A stretch of DNA of 8,180 nt from an uncultured Clostridia bacterium (GTDB lineage Bacteria; Bacillota_A; Clostridia; TANB77; CAG-508), in the NCBI GenBank assembly GCA_947624725.1, contig CANQLP010000042.1:1-8180 (forward strand), written 5' to 3'. A program made the position numbers and the translations under genes. Below the pieces are notes generated by a model that was given only the letters and a program-made list of their open reading frames with translations, had not been told where the DNA came from and did no database searches. Shown here piece by piece: positions 5,730 to 8,180 of the stretch (its first letter is position 1; every line of letters starts with the position of its first letter).

Positions 5730-8097
5730 ATTTATAAACTTTCTTAGTTTTTATAAATTTCATTATAATTGTTGTAATTACTCCAAACATTATTATTGTT
5801 ATTAATGTTGTTGTTATATATTCTATTGTATGTCCTGTTGATATTGATACTGTTAATGTTACTTCTCCATAATCATCTTCTGTCTTTACTTTATTATTTT
5901 CTATTGAATCCTTATCAAGTAATCCTAATGAATTTGTTGACTCTATAATTTCAGCTCCATTTACTAATTTTACTGCTTCTCCATCTTCTAAACTCTTTCT
6001 TAATACTAATGTAAATTCCTTTTCTTGATTAGGATTTATCTTCTCATCTATTAATCCTGTATAATATAATCCATTATCAGCTCCTATATACCAACCTTCA
6101 CTTTTATTTAATACTACTTGAACTCCTTCTGGTAAATAATCTACTATTTTATTTATATACCCTTCTACATCACCTTCATTTTTTACTTTAAATTTATATG
6201 TAATATCTAATACTGTTGATTTATAATATTTTGAATGTATTTCTAATCTTTTGTTTTCTTTATCATCATAATTATAAGTTTTTGTTTCTTCATCATTTTT
6301 CACTTTTATTTCTGATATTCTTTTCTCTAAACTAAAATCATAATTTGTTGTATCTATTATTCCTATATCTATTGATGTTAAACCCATATTATTTACTGTT
6401 AATACATCTGTTACTCCTAAGATTTGTGTATTTCCATTTATTGTTACTGTTTTTGATACTACATCTGAATTTTCTGATGATTTGGCTGTTTTTACTTGAT
6501 ATTTCGTTACTTTATATCTTGTTGAATTATAATCAAACACTATAATATATTTTCCGTTTTCTACATGTTCAAATATATATTTTCCATTATTATCTGTTGA
6601 TGTTGTTTCTACTAATTTTGTTGTATCTATTCCTCCATTACTATTTGATTTATATAATGATGCAACTACTGCTTCTTTTAATTCTTCATCTTCCTGTCTT
6701 ATTCCATCTTGATTTTTATCTACCCAAGCTAATCCAGATATTTTATATGTTTGAGTAACTGGTAGATTATTTTGTTGCTGATTTTGATTATTGTTATTTT
6801 GTTGATCATCTTGTTGCTGATTTTGATTATTGCTATTCTGTTGATTATTTTGTTGTTGATTTTGATTATTGTTATTTTGTTGATTATTCTGTTGCTGATT
6901 TTGATTATTATTATTTTGTTGATTATTTTGTTGCTGATTTTGATTATTGTTATTTTGTTGATTATTTTGTTGTTGATTTTGATTATTATTATTTTGTTGA
7001 TTATCTTGTTGTTGATTTTGATTATTATTATTTTGTTGATTATCTTGTTGTTGATTTTGATTATCATTATTTTGTTGATTATCTTGTTGTTGATTTTGAT
7101 TATCATTATTATCTTTATCATCTTCATCATCTTCTGAATAAGATGGTAAATACTTTGTAACATTCTTATTATTTATTTTATATGAAATTATATTTGTATT
7201 TAATTTACCAGAAGTTCCATATACTATACTAGCTCCAAATTCTATAGTTGATTGATCTCTTGTAAATAACTTCTCATTTACTTTTGTAGTTATTCTTAAA
7301 TTTTCTTCTTCATTTTCATCTAAAAATAAATAACCTCTTATTTTCTTACCATCAAATTGAGTATAATTACCTTCTTTATCAAACTCAATATTAGCAATTT
7401 CAAGACCATCTGGAACATCAGCTGATACACTAATATTTCCTGAACTTACAAATCCAATATTTTTTATATTAAGCACAAATGTTATTGTTTGACCATTTTC
7501 AACATACTCACTATCTACATCTGAAGTTAGTTTACATTCTAGCTTTGTTTCTCCTTGATATATCTTTTTAATATAATCATTTGAATTATAAACTTCATCT
7601 TCACATTCTGCATAAGATGTAATTACCATAGTTGTACTCAACTTTGTATAATCCATACTATTATTTCTTACAAAGAAACTAATTTTTTCTGATTCACCCA
7701 TTTTTATTTTAGGAATGCTAAATTTCAATCTTACAGATTTATCAACTAATTCTTCTTTCTCTACTTTTACATCTTGACTAGAGCAATTAGTCATAAAATC
7801 AAATATTGATACTTCACTTGGTAAATTAAGTATATATGTTACATTTTCTAAATCTTTATCTGATATATTTTTTATTTGTGCCATTAATCCTATAGATACA
7901 GTTGTAACATTATCTTTTCCATCAATACTCTCTGTTCCTATATTACTTAATTTAACTTCTAATTTTCCTTCTTCTATCTTATTCTTAAAAGTATTTACTT
8001 CATTATTGTCATATCCTTCAACTGATACTACAATATTTCCATAAACTTCTGGATTTTCTATTTCACTTAAATCTCTAACTATTACTTGATATTCCAA
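5728..8097 (-). CDS. Modular surface protein 1: DUF11-like domains, Asn/Gln-repeat linker, SdrD-B-like domain, C-terminal membrane anchor (C-terminal part)
   Basis: This 789-residue frame encodes the greater part of an exported, membrane-anchored stalk protein. Residues 1-35 are the end of a beta-sandwich begun upstream. Residues 45-180 and 184-308 are two DUF11-like sandwiches (e.g. TFVLNIKNIG, then VPDGLEI). An acidic run (EDDEDDKD) leads into the 13-residue Asn/Gln repeats at 330-444. Residues 451-582 resemble an SdrD-B domain (GLAWVDKNQDGIRQEDE, then a TDNNGKYIF strand). Residues 587-750 are another DUF11-like domain (IVDYLPEGVQVV). A hydrophobic helix at about 758-783 followed by KTKKVYK is a membrane anchor with a basic cytoplasmic tail. 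There is no LPxTG ending. The nominal TTG start has no Shine-Dalgarno and falls inside a domain, two codons after an in-frame TAA, so translation probably starts beyond the window. The stop is TAG. An adhesin or cell-surface role is inferred from architecture; no ligand can be named. Confidence 0.85.
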   Translation of the reverse strand: MEYQVIVRDLSEIENPEVYGNIVVSVEGYDNNEVNTFKNKIEEGKLEVKLSNIGTESIDGKDNVTTVSIGLMAQIKNISDKDLENVTYILNLPSEVSIFDFMTNCSSQDVKVEKEELVDKSVRLKFSIPKIKMGESEKISFFVRNNSMDYTKLSTTMVITSYAECEDEVYNSNDYIKKIYQGETKLECKLTSDVDSEYVENGQTITFVLNIKNIGFVSSGNISVSADVPDGLEIANIEFDKEGNYTQFDGKKIRGYLFLDENEEENLRITTKVNEKLFTRDQSTIEFGASIVYGTSGKLNTNIISYKINNKNVTKYLPSYSEDDEDDKDNNDNQNQQQDNQQNNDNQNQQQDNQQNNNNQNQQQDNQQNNNNQNQQQNNQQNNNNQNQQQNNQQNNNNQNQQQNNQQNNNNQNQQQNNQQNSNNQNQQQDDQQNNNNQNQQQNNLPVTQTYKISGLAWVDKNQDGIRQEDEELKEAVVASLYKSNSNGGIDTTKLVETTSTDNNGKYIFEHVENGKYIIVFDYNSTRYKVTKYQVKTAKSSENSDVVSKTVTINGNTQILGVTDVLTVNNMGLTSIDIGIIDTTNYDFSLEKRISEIKVKNDEETKTYNYDDKENKRLEIHSKYYKSTVLDITYKFKVKNEGDVEGYINKIVDYLPEGVQVVLNKSEGWYIGADNGLYYTGLIDEKINPNQEKEFTLVLRKSLEDGEAVKLVNGAEIIESTNSLGLLDKDSIENNKVKTEDDYGEVTLTVSISTGHTIEYITTTLITIIMFGVITTIIMKFIKTKKVYK
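5749..5826 (-). other. C-terminal transmembrane anchor of surface protein 1
   Basis: Residues 758-783 (starting IEYITTTLITIIMFGVI) are almost wholly hydrophobic or Thr and are followed by the basic tail KFIKTKKVYK at the stop. This is the layout of a stop-transfer membrane anchor. There is no LPxTG-type signal before it, so covalent attachment by a housekeeping sortase is not supported. Confidence 0.85.
6352..6747 (-). other. SdrD-B-like domain in surface protein 1
   Basis: Residues 451-582 start with YKISGLAWVDKNQDGIRQ, fitting the SdrD-B pattern G-x-[VA]-[FW]-x-D-x-[ND]-x-[DN]-G-x-x-x-x-x-E, in which the Asp/Asn/Glu residues usually bind calcium and stiffen the rod. A TDNNGKYIF strand and VENGKYIIVFDY follow, the usual second half of the fold. 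The end, NNMGLTSIDIGII, matches the INLGLRQR element at the end of the corresponding domain in the downstream gene, so the two domains are paralogous. Calcium binding is inferred from the family. Confidence 0.8.
6766..7110 (-). repeat. 39-bp tandem repeat encoding a 13-residue Asn/Gln linker (8 full copies plus one partial)
   Basis: Residues 330-444 of surface protein 1 consist of the unit NNNNQNQQQNNQQ repeated eight times, then 11 residues of a ninth copy. The DNA period is 39 bp and is strict, with no spacers. Copies differ mainly by N to D changes (units 1-3 carry D at position 3 or 10, unit 8 carries DD) and by CAA/CAG choice. The product should be a flexible, disordered, uncharged spacer holding the N-terminal domains away from the SdrD-B domain and the membrane. 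Unit length is a multiple of three, so gain or loss of copies would change stalk length without shifting the frame. Confidence 0.95.
7778..8097 (-). other. DUF11-like beta-sandwich region at the start of the 789-residue frame
   Basis: Residues 1-107 cover the last strand of an interrupted sandwich (EYQVIVRDLSE) and most of the next one (GLMAQIKNISDKDLENVTYILNLPSE in outline). The pattern is a strand carrying 'I-K-N-x-[GS]-D/x' followed by a 'L-P-x' strand, as in DUF11 repeats of Gram-positive surface proteins. It shows that the polypeptide upstream and downstream of the TAA at 8103 belonged to one fold. Assignment is by pattern only; exact domain limits are approximate. Confidence 0.5.
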
Positions 8098-8100
8098 TGT

Positions 8101-8180
8101 TTATGATTGTCCAGGCTCTAAGCTTTCTATATTAAACTCTACATTTTCTTTCTCTTCTTTAGAATATTCTTTCATTTTTC
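8101..8180 (-). CDS. Upstream part of surface protein 1, ending at an in-frame TAA (partial, 5' end outside window)
   Basis: Reading from the window edge, the frame is open and ends at TAA (8103-8101). The last residues before the stop read NIESLEPGQS, and the same frame continues straight after the stop as TLEYQVIVRDLSE. Together they form the usual end of a DUF11-like beta-sandwich, where a 'L-x-P-G-[QE]-S' turn is followed by an alternating strand. The same pattern occurs inside the following frame (LFLDENEEENLRITTKV). This fragment is therefore the 3' end of the upstream coding part of the same gene, not a separate protein. A Met codon lies at 8175-8173, but its upstream context is outside the window and the frame is open to the edge, so I do not treat it as a start. 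Confidence 0.75.
   Translation of the reverse strand, partial: KMKEYSKEEKENVEFNIESLEPGQS

Noticed and set aside
6345..6545. Small plus-strand Leu-rich frame
   Set aside because: Antisense shadow of the SdrD-B and linker region of surface protein 1; no start signal.
6751..6765. LPVTQ as a sortase signal
   Set aside because: It is followed by an SdrD-B domain and not by a hydrophobic helix and basic tail, so it cannot act as a sorting signal.
6766..7110. CRISPR array
   Set aside because: Copies of 39 bp abut one another with no unique spacers, and they are in frame within a protein.
6729..7163. Open frames on both strands over the Asn/Gln repeat (Ile/Lys/Asn-rich on minus, Leu/Ile-rich on plus)
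   Set aside because: They are the same 39-bp repeat read in other frames and have no ribosome binding site or varied sequence.
8095..8097. TTG 8097 as a true start codon
   Set aside because: It has no Shine-Dalgarno, lies two codons after an in-frame stop and begins in the middle of a beta-sandwich strand.

Overview
The window is very A+T-rich and all of its genes lie on the minus strand. The A/T-rich codons (AGA for Arg), the strong AGGAGGTGA Shine-Dalgarno site and the families present suggest a low-GC Gram-positive bacterium of the Bacillota (Clostridia- or Bacilli-like), possibly host-associated. The genus cannot be fixed from the sequence. TGG encodes Trp and TGA does not read sensibly as Trp, so the standard bacterial code applies.

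Read 5' to 3' on the minus strand, the window runs as follows. (1) 8180-5728 is the C-terminal part of a large surface protein: DUF11-like beta-sandwich domains, an Asn/Gln-rich 13-residue repeat linker, an SdrD-B-like domain, another DUF11-like domain and a C-terminal membrane anchor. The reading frame enters from beyond the window and is cut by one in-frame TAA at 8103-8101. (2) 5719-55 is a second surface-protein gene, starting 8 nt after the first. It has a perfect Shine-Dalgarno that shares its first bases with the upstream TAG stop. It encodes a signal peptide, a Cys-rich N-terminal domain, six tandem beta-sandwich modules, an SdrD-B-like domain, a DUF11-like domain and a Pro/Gly-rich tail. 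It is annotated here as two overlapping reading frames (5719-2999 and 3069-55). They look like one protein of about 1,887 residues, because the fourth module starts in one frame and ends in the other, which requires a +1 change of frame near 3003-3013. (3) 54-1 holds no complete gene; two frames are open to the edge.

Both genes end in the same SdrD-B plus DUF11-like cassette, so they are probably diverged paralogues or recombined modular adhesins made from one transcript. Both products should be exported and form long stalks on the cell surface. The first is held by a C-terminal membrane helix. No sortase motif is visible in either, and the second shows no anchor before its stop.

The most notable point is the number of breaks in otherwise well-preserved coding sequence: one in-frame TAA, one clear +1 frame break inside a domain, and a possible second +1 break at the end of the Pro/Gly tail. 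Sequencing or assembly errors, recent gene decay, on/off phase variation and recoding could each explain them, and the sequence alone does not decide. No RNA gene, insertion sequence, CRISPR array or convincing terminator was seen.
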